In this document: in pieces, positions 11,687 through 20,030 of the stretch
Numbering within the stretch: the first letter of the stretch is position 1
How the letters are laid out: the number at the start of each line of letters is the position of its first letter
Assembly (NCBI RefSeq): GCF_009831115.1
Contig: NZ_WUUK01000002.1
Span: 459,754-523,753, forward strand
From: Salinicoccus hispanicus
Lineage (GTDB): Bacteria > Bacillota > Bacilli > Staphylococcales > Salinicoccaceae
DNA length: 64,000 nt
Direction: 5' to 3'
Position numbers and translations under genes: made by a program
Notes under the pieces: generated by a model
The model's input: the letters and a program-made list of their open reading frames with translations, nothing else
The model's database searches: none
Told to the model about the DNA's origin: nothing

Positions 11687-12466
11687 ATGAATATCGGAAT
11701 CATCGGTGCCGGGGCAATCGCAAATGTGATGCTTGGACGGATCAATCATGATGCGCATGAAAATCTGAAGGTCAATAGTGTGCTCGTCAGGGATATGGAG
11801 AAGTATCAGCATCTGGAAAGAGAATTCGGTATACAGCTTTATACCGACCTAGATGACTTTCTGGCCTCGGACATAGACATCGTTGTAGAAGCGGCAAATG
11901 TGGAAGTGGCAAAGTCGGTGCTGCCTCAAGTACTGCGTGAAAAGGATGCCATGCTGATCAGTGTGGGTGCACTGGCGGACGGGGAGACCGTGGCACAGCT
12001 GATGCAGATCGCAAAAACAAATGATACTGCATTGCATCTGCCATCCGGTGCAATCGGAGGTCTCGATCTCCTGCAGAACGCGCAATCCCACGGAGAACTG
12101 GAAAGTGTCAAACTGACGACGCGGAAGCCGGCCGCTGCATTGACATATGAGAGAATAGAAGCGGAAAAGGCGGTCTTCGAAGGCAAGGCGGCAGATGCCA
12201 TCCAGCATTTTCCGAAAAACATGAATGTCGCTGTCATCCTGGCGATGGCCGGCATCGGCATGGAAAGGACGCAGGTCATACTCATTGCCGACCCGCGTAC
12301 GGACAAAAACACCCATCATATAGAAGTGAAGGGGGTATTCGGCAAGGCGTCATTCACAATAGAGAATGACCCGCTGCCTGAAAATCAGAACACAAGCTAC
12401 CTGGCCGCCATCAGCATACTCGGTACACTGGAGAGAATGAACCGCAATTTCATTATTGGTGGCTAG
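11687..12466 (+). CDS. nadX: L-aspartate dehydrogenase
   Basis: A 259-residue NAD(P)-dependent aspartate dehydrogenase (DUF108 family). It makes iminoaspartate for NAD synthesis or deaminates aspartate. The Rossmann motif GIIGAGAIAN opens the protein. The C-terminal domain carries the family signature NMNVAVILAMAGIG and DPRTDKNTHHIEVKG. GAAAGGG lies 8 bases before the ATG at 11687. No nadA or nadC is nearby, so the pathway role is not shown by context. It is monocistronic with a terminator. Confidence 0.85.
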   Translation: MNIGIIGAGAIANVMLGRINHDAHENLKVNSVLVRDMEKYQHLEREFGIQLYTDLDDFLASDIDIVVEAANVEVAKSVLPQVLREKDAMLISVGALADGETVAQLMQIAKTNDTALHLPSGAIGGLDLLQNAQSHGELESVKLTTRKPAAALTYERIEAEKAVFEGKAADAIQHFPKNMNVAVILAMAGIGMERTQVILIADPRTDKNTHHIEVKGVFGKASFTIENDPLPENQNTSYLAAISILGTLERMNRNFIIGG

Positions 12467-12475
12467 CACCTGCGC

Positions 12476-12503
12476 GTCCAGTTCCATCAGGGACTGGACT
12501 TTT
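12476..12503 (+). terminator. terminator after aspartate dehydrogenase
   Basis: GTCCAGT pairs with ACTGGAC, followed by TTTT. Confidence 0.7.
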
Positions 12504-12528
12504 AAATGGTATTGGAAGGAGGACATAT

Positions 12529-13086
12529 ATGGAAAATGAAAAACGCCGGGTGGTGCTTGATCTGGCTGTGACGTTGGATGGGTTTATTGAAGGGGAGAAT
12601 GGAGAAATCGACTGGTGCATCATGGATCCGGATATGGATTTCATGAGCTTTCTGGCCTCGGTCGATACGATTCTTTATGGCAGGAAGAGCTACGAACTGG
12701 CAGAATCGCTTAAACCCGGGTCAGATGCTTCTGACGCGGAGGTGGTAATGTGGCAGCTGATGGACAGCAAGGAGAAGTACGTATTTTCGAGAACACAAGA
12801 CCATTCTCACGATAATATTATCTATATCAATGATGGGATTCCTGAAACGATCAATCGGTTGAAACAGCAGCCGGGAAAAGATCTTTGGCTGTATGGCGGC
12901 GCTGAACTGATAACTGTTTTCATCAATCAAGGACTCATCGATGAGTACCGTCTATCCATACATCCGGTCGTGCTTGGCGCAGGCAAGCCATTGTTTGGCA
13001 ATCTTGATGAACGGCTGAACCTGGACTTGAAAGACACGCGAGTCTTCAAGTCGGGCGTTGTACAGCTGATCTATGGCAGAGATTAG
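12529..13086 (+). CDS. RibD C-terminal / DHFR-like reductase
   Basis: A 185-residue stand-alone RibD_C domain protein of the YyaP/YwjB type, with a dihydrofolate-reductase-like fold that binds NADPH. Visible motifs are the start VVLDLAVTLDGFIEGENGEIDW, ILYGRKSYE, the glycine-rich LWLYGGAELI and HPVVLGAGKPLF. It lacks the deaminase domain of true RibD and is not in a riboflavin operon, so its substrate is unknown. GGAAGGAGG precedes the ATG. Confidence 0.8.
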   Translation: MENEKRRVVLDLAVTLDGFIEGENGEIDWCIMDPDMDFMSFLASVDTILYGRKSYELAESLKPGSDASDAEVVMWQLMDSKEKYVFSRTQDHSHDNIIYINDGIPETINRLKQQPGKDLWLYGGAELITVFINQGLIDEYRLSIHPVVLGAGKPLFGNLDERLNLDLKDTRVFKSGVVQLIYGRD

Positions 13087-13134
13087 AACGCGTTGGAATA
13101 AACTACTTTATCTGGATGAAGCGGAGGTATGTTT

Positions 13135-13869
13135 ATGAAATGTACAGTCATCGGCATGTGGGGCGGTTTTCCGAAGAAGAGTGAACCGACTTCAGGCTAT
13201 CTCGTCCAAAAGGACGGATTTTCTATACTGCTTGATGCAGGGAGTGGCGTGGCTGCCCATGTACAGAATCATATCGACTTGAATGATCTGCATCATGTTT
13301 TCCTCTCCCATTACCATTATGACCATTCCGTCGATATCGGTGCTTTCCTATTCGGACGCATGATCAGTACACAGCTTGGCAGAGTGGATAAGGTGCTCAA
13401 TTTCTATGGTCCGAGTGACAAAGGCGTCGAGAAACAGGTGAATAAGGTGAAGAACAATAGGTTCCATCCATATGGGAAGGACAGTACATTCAAAGTCGGA
13501 CCGTTCTCGATTGTGTTTCATAAGAATGCACATACGGTCGAAACATATGCCATGCGCATCACTGATGATAATGGTCGTGTGCTGGTTTATACTGCTGATA
13601 CAAGCTATAGAAAGAGTCTCATCCGTTTTACAGAGGATGCGGATGTGCTCATATCCGAATGCAGTCTGTACGCCGGAACAGACGGTGAAAAGATGGGGCA
13701 TATGAATGCCGAGGAAGTTGGGAACCTGGCAGCCAAAGCAGGTGTGAAGAGATTGATTCTTTCCCATCTTCCGCATTATGGTGATCTGGATGAACTCGCT
13801 GCTTCTGCGAAAGCAGCCGGCGGGGAGAATGTCACGCTTGCAGAAGCGGGCATGGAGATAGAAGTGTAG
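13135..13869 (+). CDS. metallo-beta-lactamase-fold hydrolase, YhfI-like
   Basis: A 244-residue RNase Z-like MBL-fold hydrolase. The zinc motif HYHYDHS (about residue 62) is intact. Further candidate ligands are the His in KNAHTVETYAMRI, the Asp in YTADTSY and the His in LILSHLPHYG. It resembles B. subtilis YhfI; substrate unknown. I start at 13135 because GGAGG is 7 bases upstream; an ATG at 13129 touches that site. The gene lies 48 bases after the RibD-like gene and may be cotranscribed. Confidence 0.82.
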   Translation: MKCTVIGMWGGFPKKSEPTSGYLVQKDGFSILLDAGSGVAAHVQNHIDLNDLHHVFLSHYHYDHSVDIGAFLFGRMISTQLGRVDKVLNFYGPSDKGVEKQVNKVKNNRFHPYGKDSTFKVGPFSIVFHKNAHTVETYAMRITDDNGRVLVYTADTSYRKSLIRFTEDADVLISECSLYAGTDGEKMGHMNAEEVGNLAAKAGVKRLILSHLPHYGDLDELAASAKAAGGENVTLAEAGMEIEV

Positions 13870-13908
13870 AATGAAGTGGTATTATGAAAATCCTGCATAA
13901 CAGAGAAA

Positions 13909-13950
13909 GCCGGCCAGTTGAGAGTAAAACTGGTCGGCCATATTTATTTT
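13909..13950. terminator. terminator between convergent genes
   Basis: GCCGGCCAGTT pairs with AACTGGTCGGC (one G-T pair) and is followed by an AT-rich run. It can serve both the MBL gene and the subtilase gene. Confidence 0.7.
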
Positions 13951-13963
13951 CAAAGCAATTGAA

Positions 13964-15280
13964 TTACAGTGATTGACTGTCCATTGAGGCGGATTGATGC
14001 TGGTTTTCTGCGTAGCGGATTGCCATCTCGACAGCGCTTTCGGCATCAATGTATCCCCACTCATTACCGAATACCGGCTCACCGGTCATCTGCAGGATGC
14101 TTTTGACATCATTCGGGCTCAGGTCAGGATTTGCTTCAAGCATCAGCGCAATGACTCCGGCACATACGGGGGTCGCCATCGAAGTGCCGGACATCTGGAT
14201 ATAGTCTTCATCAATGATTTGTTCTGCCAATTCTGTTTCCACTGCAGAACCGGGGGACAGTAGTGAAATGATGTTTGTGCCGGGTGCGTATATATCCGGT
14301 TTTACGAACTGGTCGATGGTCGGCCCGCGGCTGGAGAATTCAGCAATCGCATCATCAGAGCGTTCGACTGTATCCTGGTCGTCTGATGCACCGACTGTGA
14401 TGATGAAGGGATTGATGCCAGGGGTGCCGGTGGTTCCAGCAGCCGGTCCGCTATTTCCTGCGGCGGCACAGACGATCATGCCGCGGTGCCATGCTTCCTG
14501 TGCAGCCAGTGACAATGGATCCTCTCTGAATGACTCATAGGCCGGTCCGCCAAGGGAAAGGGAGAGAATACGAATATCGTACGTCTCTTTATTATCCAGA
14601 CACCATTCGATGCCTCCGATGATGGTCGACAGCTTTCCATCCCCTGCACCATCGAGCACTTTCACACCGACCACGGAGGACTCGGGCGCTGGTCCTTGAT
14701 ACGCTCCGTCGGAGGATGCACCGTTACCCGCTGCATCTCCGGCGCAATGCGTCCCATGCCCATTGTCATCATAGGGTTCAGTCTCCCCATTGATCAGATC
14801 GCGGAAGGCAACAAGACGGTTTTCCGGTGTTGTCAGATCGGCATGAGGGTGGATCCCTGTATCAAGAACGGCGATTGTAACGCCCTTTCCGCTTAGGTTG
14901 TGTTTCTCTCTGATACCCCGAGCCCCGATCTGTGTATCCGTGATGTCCAGATAAGCTGAAACAGGCCGATCATAGTAGATCCGTTCAATGGCTTCATGAT
15001 CCTTTACTTCCTTGATCTTTTCCGGTGTAAGCTGACCTTTTGTGCTGTTGATGATACGGATTTCCTGCTCCAGGTGGTTATGGGAATCAATGTTGCATTT
15101 TCTGAGCAGATCATCCTTTTCTTCTTCGCCGCAGCTGCGCCTGTATTTTATAATGACAGGAATTTCACTACTGCTTGCTGCCTGAAAAGTGCTTTTTCGA
15201 CTGATGCGCAGCTGTTCGATCAGACCAGGGTCCAATCTGTTGCCACTTTCTTCGAACCAGATTCTTTTTCTACTGTCCAT
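13964..15280 (-). CDS. aprX: intracellular subtilisin-like serine protease, AprX-like
   Basis: A 438-residue S8 peptidase with a complete catalytic triad: Asp in VLDTGIHPHAD, His in NGHGTHCAGD and Ser in SGTSMATP. It has no signal peptide or anchor, so it should stay in the cytoplasm like B. subtilis AprX, which has a similar length. The N-terminal 100 or so residues are probably the propeptide-like domain. The ATG at 15280 follows AAGGAGG at 8 bases; longer readings to 15367 lack such a site. It is convergent with the MBL hydrolase and ends in a shared hairpin. Confidence 0.88.
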   Translation of the reverse strand: MDSRKRIWFEESGNRLDPGLIEQLRISRKSTFQAASSSEIPVIIKYRRSCGEEEKDDLLRKCNIDSHNHLEQEIRIINSTKGQLTPEKIKEVKDHEAIERIYYDRPVSAYLDITDTQIGARGIREKHNLSGKGVTIAVLDTGIHPHADLTTPENRLVAFRDLINGETEPYDDNGHGTHCAGDAAGNGASSDGAYQGPAPESSVVGVKVLDGAGDGKLSTIIGGIEWCLDNKETYDIRILSLSLGGPAYESFREDPLSLAAQEAWHRGMIVCAAAGNSGPAAGTTGTPGINPFIITVGASDDQDTVERSDDAIAEFSSRGPTIDQFVKPDIYAPGTNIISLLSPGSAVETELAEQIIDEDYIQMSGTSMATPVCAGVIALMLEANPDLSPNDVKSILQMTGEPVFGNEWGYIDAESAVEMAIRYAENQHQSASMDSQSL

Positions 15281-15486
15281 TCTCTTCTCCTCCTTACTTC
15301 TCCAGCGACTGCCAAAAAATCTCATCATCCTTATAAAGCGTTTTTCTTCTACTTGGATTATTTCCATACTATAATTATTTAAACATTCTAGAATCTATTC
15401 AACCCTGGAATAATGATTAACTTCCTTTAGAACGTGGTAAATGTATTACATGCAAGATGAATGCAAACCAGAAGGAGGCATTATTG

Positions 15487-15912
15487 ATGAAAGTCAACGA
15501 GATTATGACGACTGAAGTCGAAACATGCGGACCTGAAACGACAATCCAGGAAGTGGCATCCAAAATGATGGAACTGGATGTCGGTTCCATTCCTGTCACA
15601 GAGGATGGCAACTTGAGAGGCATCATCACAGACCGGGATCTGGTCATCCGGGGCATTGCCGCCCAATTTTCACTCGACACGCCAGTAAATCGCATCCTGT
15701 CCTCCGACAATGTAACAGGAACACCGGATATGGATGTGGAAGAAGCAGCAAATATCATGGCACAACAGCAGATTCGCCGTCTGCCAATTATCGAAGACAA
15801 CAGAGTCGTAGGGATTGTCTCCCTTGGTGACGTGGCAGTGGACGAGGAAGACCCAGAGGACTCCGAAGTAGCACTAGAGGAAATTTCCAAACCAGCAGAA
15901 CCGGACAAATAG
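15487..15912 (+). CDS. tandem CBS-domain protein
   Basis: A 141-residue protein made of two CBS domains (about residues 1-60 and 68-125; VGSIPVTEDGNLRGIITDRDL and RRLPIIEDNRVVGIVSLGDV), resembling B. subtilis YhcV and other stand-alone CBS proteins that bind adenosyl nucleotides. The last 18 residues are acidic and variable. GAAGGAGG precedes the ATG at 15487; an upstream in-frame ATG at 15457 overlaps the leader. It is monocistronic with a strong bidirectional hairpin downstream. The partner protein is unknown. Confidence 0.85.
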   Translation: MKVNEIMTTEVETCGPETTIQEVASKMMELDVGSIPVTEDGNLRGIITDRDLVIRGIAAQFSLDTPVNRILSSDNVTGTPDMDVEEAANIMAQQQIRRLPIIEDNRVVGIVSLGDVAVDEEDPEDSEVALEEISKPAEPDK

Positions 15913-15920
15913 AATAAATA

Positions 15921-15960
15921 AATACCAGGCCAAGGATTTCCTTGGCCTGGTATTTATTTT
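15921..15960. terminator. strong bidirectional terminator
   Basis: AATACCAGGCCAAGG and its exact complement flank a 4-base loop, with AT-rich tails on both sides. It separates convergent genes. Confidence 0.85.
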
Positions 15961-15974
15961 GCGCAAAATCCAGT

Positions 15975-16868
15975 TTATTTCTCATTGTACCAGCTTGGAA
16001 TCACTGTATTCAGATCATCATACCAATCCAGAATTCCTTCTGCCTGATCTCTGAACACCTGAATCTGTGCTTCACCGAACTGGACACCCCAAGGTAGTGA
16101 AGAAAGTGTATTGGTGCAGATATATAGTAGAAGCAGCTGCCAGAAATCATGTGGGATTTTACCATCAAAGTAGCCGTCCACCCGCCCCGCAGCAAAGCGT
16201 GGGCTTTGGGCCGCACACCAGACAATTCTATTGAACTCCTCCCATGGCTCGCCAATGTCATGGCGATTGAAGTCGATGATATGCAGGTTCAGATCATCGC
16301 CAATGATCATGTTGCCGCAATGGTAGTCCCCGTGGTGGGGCACTTGTGTCCTGTCATTCAAAAGATGACGATGGTCTTCTATGTATTCAATAAACAGATG
16401 CCCCTTCTCATATTTATATTCACATTGTTCATATATCCTTATTTTATTATCGATTTTCCGGTTGAACTTCTCTCTCCAGTCCGTTGTAAACTGGACAGTC
16501 GGTAGCGCGTGAATTCCTTTAAGATACTCTCCAGCCTCAAATCCCAGTTTATACTGCTGCTCACCAGTGAGGTTGGGCAGCACTTCAGAAGCTTCCTCAC
16601 CCTCAATCCATTCAAGCAATATGTAGTACCGATCATCCAGTGCCCCATGTTCCACCGGTTTCTGAACCGGAACACCAGCCATTTCACATTTCAAGATCAA
16701 TTCATATTCTGCTATTTTCTGATTCTCTTTTTCTATTTTGTCTAAGCGAAGTAGAAATTTCTTGCCTTCTTCATCCGTCAAAATGTACTTATCGTCACTC
16801 GACCAGCCCTTATCCAGTTTATCGATGGAAGCAATATTGAGATGGGTGAAACGGTCTTTTATGTTCAT
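15975..16868 (-). CDS. aminoglycoside phosphotransferase-family kinase
   Basis: A 297-residue APH/choline-kinase-fold enzyme. The catalytic loop reads PHHGDYHCGNMI and the metal-binding motif IIDFNR follows, both intact. The N-terminal lobe has the strand FLLRLDKIE, which carries a candidate ATP-binding Lys. Such chromosomal members often phosphorylate small metabolites rather than drugs, and nothing here points to a resistance gene. GAGGAGG precedes the ATG. Confidence 0.8.
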   Translation of the reverse strand: MNIKDRFTHLNIASIDKLDKGWSSDDKYILTDEEGKKFLLRLDKIEKENQKIAEYELILKCEMAGVPVQKPVEHGALDDRYYILLEWIEGEEASEVLPNLTGEQQYKLGFEAGEYLKGIHALPTVQFTTDWREKFNRKIDNKIRIYEQCEYKYEKGHLFIEYIEDHRHLLNDRTQVPHHGDYHCGNMIIGDDLNLHIIDFNRHDIGEPWEEFNRIVWCAAQSPRFAAGRVDGYFDGKIPHDFWQLLLLYICTNTLSSLPWGVQFGEAQIQVFRDQAEGILDWYDDLNTVIPSWYNEK

Positions 16869-17122
16869 TGTTCAACCTCCTCGTAAATTGTAGAGTACCT
16901 TTTAAAAATATTATAAATGAGTATAACATAGAGCATTTTTGATGATATGCATTATTCAATCGATGAAAATATAAGTGATAGTTCGTATACAAATATAACA
17001 AGGTTATTTATTTTCTAGATTATGTAATATATAGACGTAATTTATTGTATACTTAAGTTTATAGAATAATCAGAAAATAATCAGTCATCGGGTGCATGAG
17101 AAGTTGAATCAGCATACTGGAG

Positions 17123-17686
17123 GTGACATGTATAAAGAACTATTATCTCGAATCAAAAGTCACTATGTATTCGAATGGTCGGGCGGATGAGACGTTGACA
17201 AGGGAATGGTTCTGTTGGGAGGAAGGCGAGCTCCACACGCGTAAAGAGATAGAACGTGCGGGAGCACCTACACAGTATATAACCGGAAATGATCAGGACG
17301 CCATCATCTATATGGAAGGTGAGGATATGGCGATACGGAGTGAAAGTCTCGTGCAGGGCACCAGCCTCCCTGCTTCATCAGAAGTGGTGAAGCAGAAGAT
17401 TGAGCGGTACAAGAGATCACATAATTCTGCACGGGCGGGGATGGAAGATGTAAACGACAGGAGAGGGCATCGTCTGACCTTCACGCCGAAGCGGGAGACG
17501 GCAAATAGCGGTACGAAAGTGGATCTCTGGATCGACTCGGAGCATTGGCTGGTTCTGAAGGAAGTAATGAACCAGAAAGGGCTGCGGATGGTATATGAAG
17601 TTGTCACGTTCATTGACGGAATCGAGCCATCGATGGATCTGTTCCACCTGGAACTGCCGGAAGGTGTGGAGATCGTCGATCAGTAG
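17123..17686 (+). CDS. hypothetical protein, possibly LolA-like fold
   Basis: A roughly 187-residue protein rich in short beta-strand patterns (KVDLWIDSEHWLVLKEV; MDLFHLELPEGVEIVD) that resemble the C-terminal part of LolA/RseB-like lipoprotein-binding domains such as YdcC. There is no signal peptide or lipobox. The start is uncertain: the GTG at 17123 overlaps its own GGAGGTG ribosome site, the next in-frame ATG is at 17165, and an ATG at 17128 with better spacing opens a different 20-codon frame. The function is unknown and I would not assign more than the fold. Confidence 0.6.
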   Translation: MTCIKNYYLESKVTMYSNGRADETLTREWFCWEEGELHTRKEIERAGAPTQYITGNDQDAIIYMEGEDMAIRSESLVQGTSLPASSEVVKQKIERYKRSHNSARAGMEDVNDRRGHRLTFTPKRETANSGTKVDLWIDSEHWLVLKEVMNQKGLRMVYEVVTFIDGIEPSMDLFHLELPEGVEIVDQ

Positions 17687-17975
17687 AGCGATGCAAAATA
17701 AAGATAGGCTTTTATACAGTATATTTTTGGGGTTTATACTTGAGCTTCTGTAAAGTATGAAGCTATTACAGATGTTATATCTCACAGTTCATTGGCTGGA
17801 CTTTTAGTACGTCTTTTGATGTCGCCCACCATGACTTTACTTTAAAAATGAAAAATGTTATGTTAATTGTGTTAATAATTATAACCTACGAAAACACTAT
17901 TTAATTTTTATCATTTTTTTTGTAGTTTCAACTTTTGTGACTGTGGAATGTTTAGTTTATAAGGAGGTTGATACT

Positions 17976-18056
17976 ATGATTCAAATTATTCTTGGATTGG
18001 TAGTTAACGCTCTTTATGATCATCTAAAGGTTTTCGTAGGTTATATATATACATAG
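17976..18056 (+). CDS. 26-residue hydrophobic peptide
   Basis: MIQIILGLVVNALYDHLKVF and six more residues (VGYIYT) form a mostly hydrophobic peptide with Asn, Asp, His and Lys in the middle, able to form one membrane or amphipathic helix. The ribosome site TAAGGAGGTTG, 5 to 8 bases from the ATG, is among the strongest in the window, which argues for translation. It does not match the Fst, TxpA/BsrG, SprG or PSM patterns I know. A small toxin, a PSM-like peptide or a regulatory leader are all possible. Confidence 0.5.
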   Translation: MIQIILGLVVNALYDHLKVFVGYIYT

Positions 18057-18066
18057 TATTTAATAG

Positions 18067-18115
18067 AAAAAGACTTTTAAAGGTTCTTTGCAGAATTCTT
18101 TAAAAGTCTTTTTTT
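18067..18115 (+). terminator. terminator of the small-peptide unit
   Basis: AAAAAGACTTTTAAAG pairs with CTTTAAAAGTCTTTTT around a 15-base loop and ends in a T tract. Confidence 0.85.
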
Positions 18116-18168
18116 ACTAAAATTAAGCTACTGTCGTTCGTATATTAATCAAAATCGGAGGATCCACT

Positions 18169-18909
18169 ATGACCCAACCTGATTTCAATATATCCAACGA
18201 AAGCATTGTACGGAATGCCATCCAGGAGATGATCATGAACCATGAACTGGAACCGGGTGACAAGCTGCCGAGCGAAAATGAACTGGCTGATTCTTTTAAT
18301 ATGAAGCGGATTGCCGTTAGGAATGCACTGCTTCAGCTGGAGAAGATGGGGCTCCTCGACAGTCGGCAGGGCATCGGCCGTTTTGTGAAGGAAAAGATGC
18401 CGGTCATTGAACTGGATATGACGGGGAAGCGCAGCTTCTCTGATAAGATGCATGAGCAGGGGGTCCCTTATGAAAGCCGGGTGATTTTTGCAGATTATGC
18501 GAGTGATAAGGAACAGGAGAAACACCGTACTGAACTTGGTGTCGGTGGGGAGGTCGACATATTCAAGGTTGCACGGCTGCGTATCGTTAACCACGTGCCT
18601 TGTGCCATCCATATTTCCTTCATCCGTGAGGACGCGGTGCCGGATATCAGCAGGGAGGTGGATCAGTTGTCCTCCATTTTCAACTACTACAATCACAAAG
18701 GGTATCGCAATCTGACATCGGGTGGTACGCAGATCCATACGACATTTCCAACTCTCAATGAGCAACGGCAGCTCGAGTGTCATGAACTGGTGCCGCTGAT
18801 TGTCTATGAATCACATACGTCCGATGTCGATAAAAATCTAAAACTGGAACAGACACGCATCCTTTACCGGAGTGACCTGTTCAAGCACTCCCTCGGTTCT
18901 GTGAACTGA
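18169..18909 (+). CDS. phnF: GntR/UTRA regulator, PhnF-like
   Basis: A 246-residue regulator with an N-terminal GntR winged helix (KLPSENELADSFNMKRIAVRNAL, about residues 35-57) and a C-terminal UTRA domain. It lies just before phnGHIJKML and matches PhnF in both domain order and position. GGAGG precedes the ATG. A terminator follows it, so it is transcribed separately from phnG. The ligand, perhaps a phosphonate or C-P lyase intermediate, is inferred. I found no obvious palindromic operator before phnG. Confidence 0.8.
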   Translation: MTQPDFNISNESIVRNAIQEMIMNHELEPGDKLPSENELADSFNMKRIAVRNALLQLEKMGLLDSRQGIGRFVKEKMPVIELDMTGKRSFSDKMHEQGVPYESRVIFADYASDKEQEKHRTELGVGGEVDIFKVARLRIVNHVPCAIHISFIREDAVPDISREVDQLSSIFNYYNHKGYRNLTSGGTQIHTTFPTLNEQRQLECHELVPLIVYESHTSDVDKNLKLEQTRILYRSDLFKHSLGSVN

Positions 18910-18912
18910 TCT

Positions 18913-18946
18913 AAGAAGATGACTTCAAGGTCATCTTCTTTTTTAT
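18913..18946 (+). terminator. terminator after phnF
   Basis: AAGAAGATGAC and GTCATCTTCTT flank a 6-base loop and run into Ts. Confidence 0.85.
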
Positions 18947-18965
18947 TCATAAAACACATCCTCTC

Positions 18966-18991
18966 TTAACAAAGTTTACGCATTCTTAAAA
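18966..18991 (+). promoter_or_regulatory. Pho-box-like repeats before phnG
   Basis: TTAACA (18966), TTACGC (18976) and TTAAAA (18986) recur with a 10-base period, similar to the TT(A/T/C)ACA repeats bound by PhoP in B. subtilis. A weak -10 (TAGGAT, 19013-19018) lies downstream. Only the first copy is an exact match. Confidence 0.35.
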
Positions 18992-19038
18992 TTCACCAGC
19001 TTGGCAACAAGTTAGGATGTAGTTATGGAGGGATGACA

Positions 19039-19458
19039 ATGGAAAGAAAACGCTGGACGTCTTTATTCATCAAACATGGAGAAAACGAAGCAATTGAGTT
19101 TTTCAATACATATGAAACCCGAGTCGATTTCGATATCATTTCCGAACCGGCTGAAGGGCTGACGATGATCAAGGTCAGGGAGCATGCAGAGAACAGCCTG
19201 TTCTACATCGGCGAGATGCTCGTGACGGAAACGAAGATCAGGCAGGGGCAGACGGTCGGACTCGGTGTCGTGAAGGGTTCGCATGCAAAATTGAGTGAAG
19301 CACTGAGCTTCATCGACCTGTGTTTCAAACTTGAAGTGCTAAAGGAGGAGCTGGTCGACATTCTGGCTGAACTGGAATTGAAGGAAGCTGAATTTATAAA
19401 AAGCAGGACAAACGAAATTCTCAAGACTAAAGTCGATTTCGACATGATGGCGGAATAG
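19039..19458 (+). CDS. phnG: C-P lyase core subunit PhnG
   Basis: A 139-residue subunit of the carbon-phosphorus lyase core complex (PhnG2H2I2J2). With PhnI, PhnH and PhnL it transfers phosphonate to the ribose of ATP. The family strand MIKVREHAENSLFYIGEMLVTE and the segment QTVGLGVVKGS are recognisable. GGAGGG (19027-19032) favours the ATG at 19039 over one at 19033 that touches it. It is the first gene of a compact operon. Confidence 0.9.
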   Translation: MERKRWTSLFIKHGENEAIEFFNTYETRVDFDIISEPAEGLTMIKVREHAENSLFYIGEMLVTETKIRQGQTVGLGVVKGSHAKLSEALSFIDLCFKLEVLKEELVDILAELELKEAEFIKSRTNEILKTKVDFDMMAE

Positions 19459-19469
19459 GAGGTAATTCT

Positions 19470-20030
19470 GTGACAACGATGATACATGAAACGCAGCAGC
19501 ATTACAGAAAGCTGATTGATCTCTTTTCAAGACCCGGTGAAGTGGGAGCGGGCCGGATGGAAATGCCGAATTTTACGCGGTTTTCAGATGCAGTCCTGGC
19601 AACGGTAATGACGCTTTTAGATAACGAGATATGCTTCGCGACTACAGCGCAGGGTGACCGTGAGGAGTTCATGACACTGACCGGTGCAAAATGTACGGAA
19701 GATTACAGCGTGGCGGATTTTATTGTCATGAAGGAAAGTGATCTGACCGAAGAGATGATGGAGACAATCAAAGCGGGTACACTGGCTTCTCCTGAAAAGT
19801 CTGCAACTCTGATCATCGAAGTGGCTTCAATCGGAAGCGGATATTCATATCGCCTTCAGGGTCCCGGCATAAAGACGGTCAATGAAGTTGCCATGAGTCT
19901 CGATCCGAAGTGGATGGCAATCCGTGACACGCGATGCATCGAGTTCCCGATCGGCATCGATCTGATTCTGATCGACCGTGATAATCATATGACAGTCATA
20001 CCGAGAACGACTTCAGTGGAGGTGGTCTAG
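19470..20030 (+). CDS. phnH: C-P lyase core subunit PhnH
   Basis: A 186-residue PhnH subunit. Landmarks are the opening LIDLFSRPGEV and the late segments LQGPGIKTVNEV, FPIGIDLILID and IPRTTSVEV. It starts at GTG (19470) with AGGAGGT six bases upstream, 11 bases after phnG, and phnI follows without a gap. PhnH is structurally needed in the core complex and has no known separate catalytic residue. Confidence 0.9.
   Translation: MTTMIHETQQHYRKLIDLFSRPGEVGAGRMEMPNFTRFSDAVLATVMTLLDNEICFATTAQGDREEFMTLTGAKCTEDYSVADFIVMKESDLTEEMMETIKAGTLASPEKSATLIIEVASIGSGYSYRLQGPGIKTVNEVAMSLDPKWMAIRDTRCIEFPIGIDLILIDRDNHMTVIPRTTSVEVV

Larger units (their letters stand above)
17860..18118 (+). ncRNA. candidate type I toxin-like mRNA with paired ends
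   Basis: A short unit of roughly 245 bases. A possible promoter is TTTACT (17836-17841), 18 bases, TATGTT (17860-17865). The 5' segment 17880-17895 is the exact complement of 18030-18045 (16 bp; core ACCTACGAAA). Between them lies a 26-codon frame with a very strong ribosome site, and a terminator closes the unit. Long-range 5'/3' pairing is typical of type I toxin mRNAs and also of hok. The 5' arm can pair in a second way with the AGGAGGTT ribosome site at one mismatch. No antisense promoter was identified with confidence. Confidence 0.5.

Noticed and set aside
15975..16868. Aminoglycoside resistance gene
   Set aside because: The fold matches the APH superfamily, but the gene sits among housekeeping genes without mobile flanks; a metabolic kinase is more likely.
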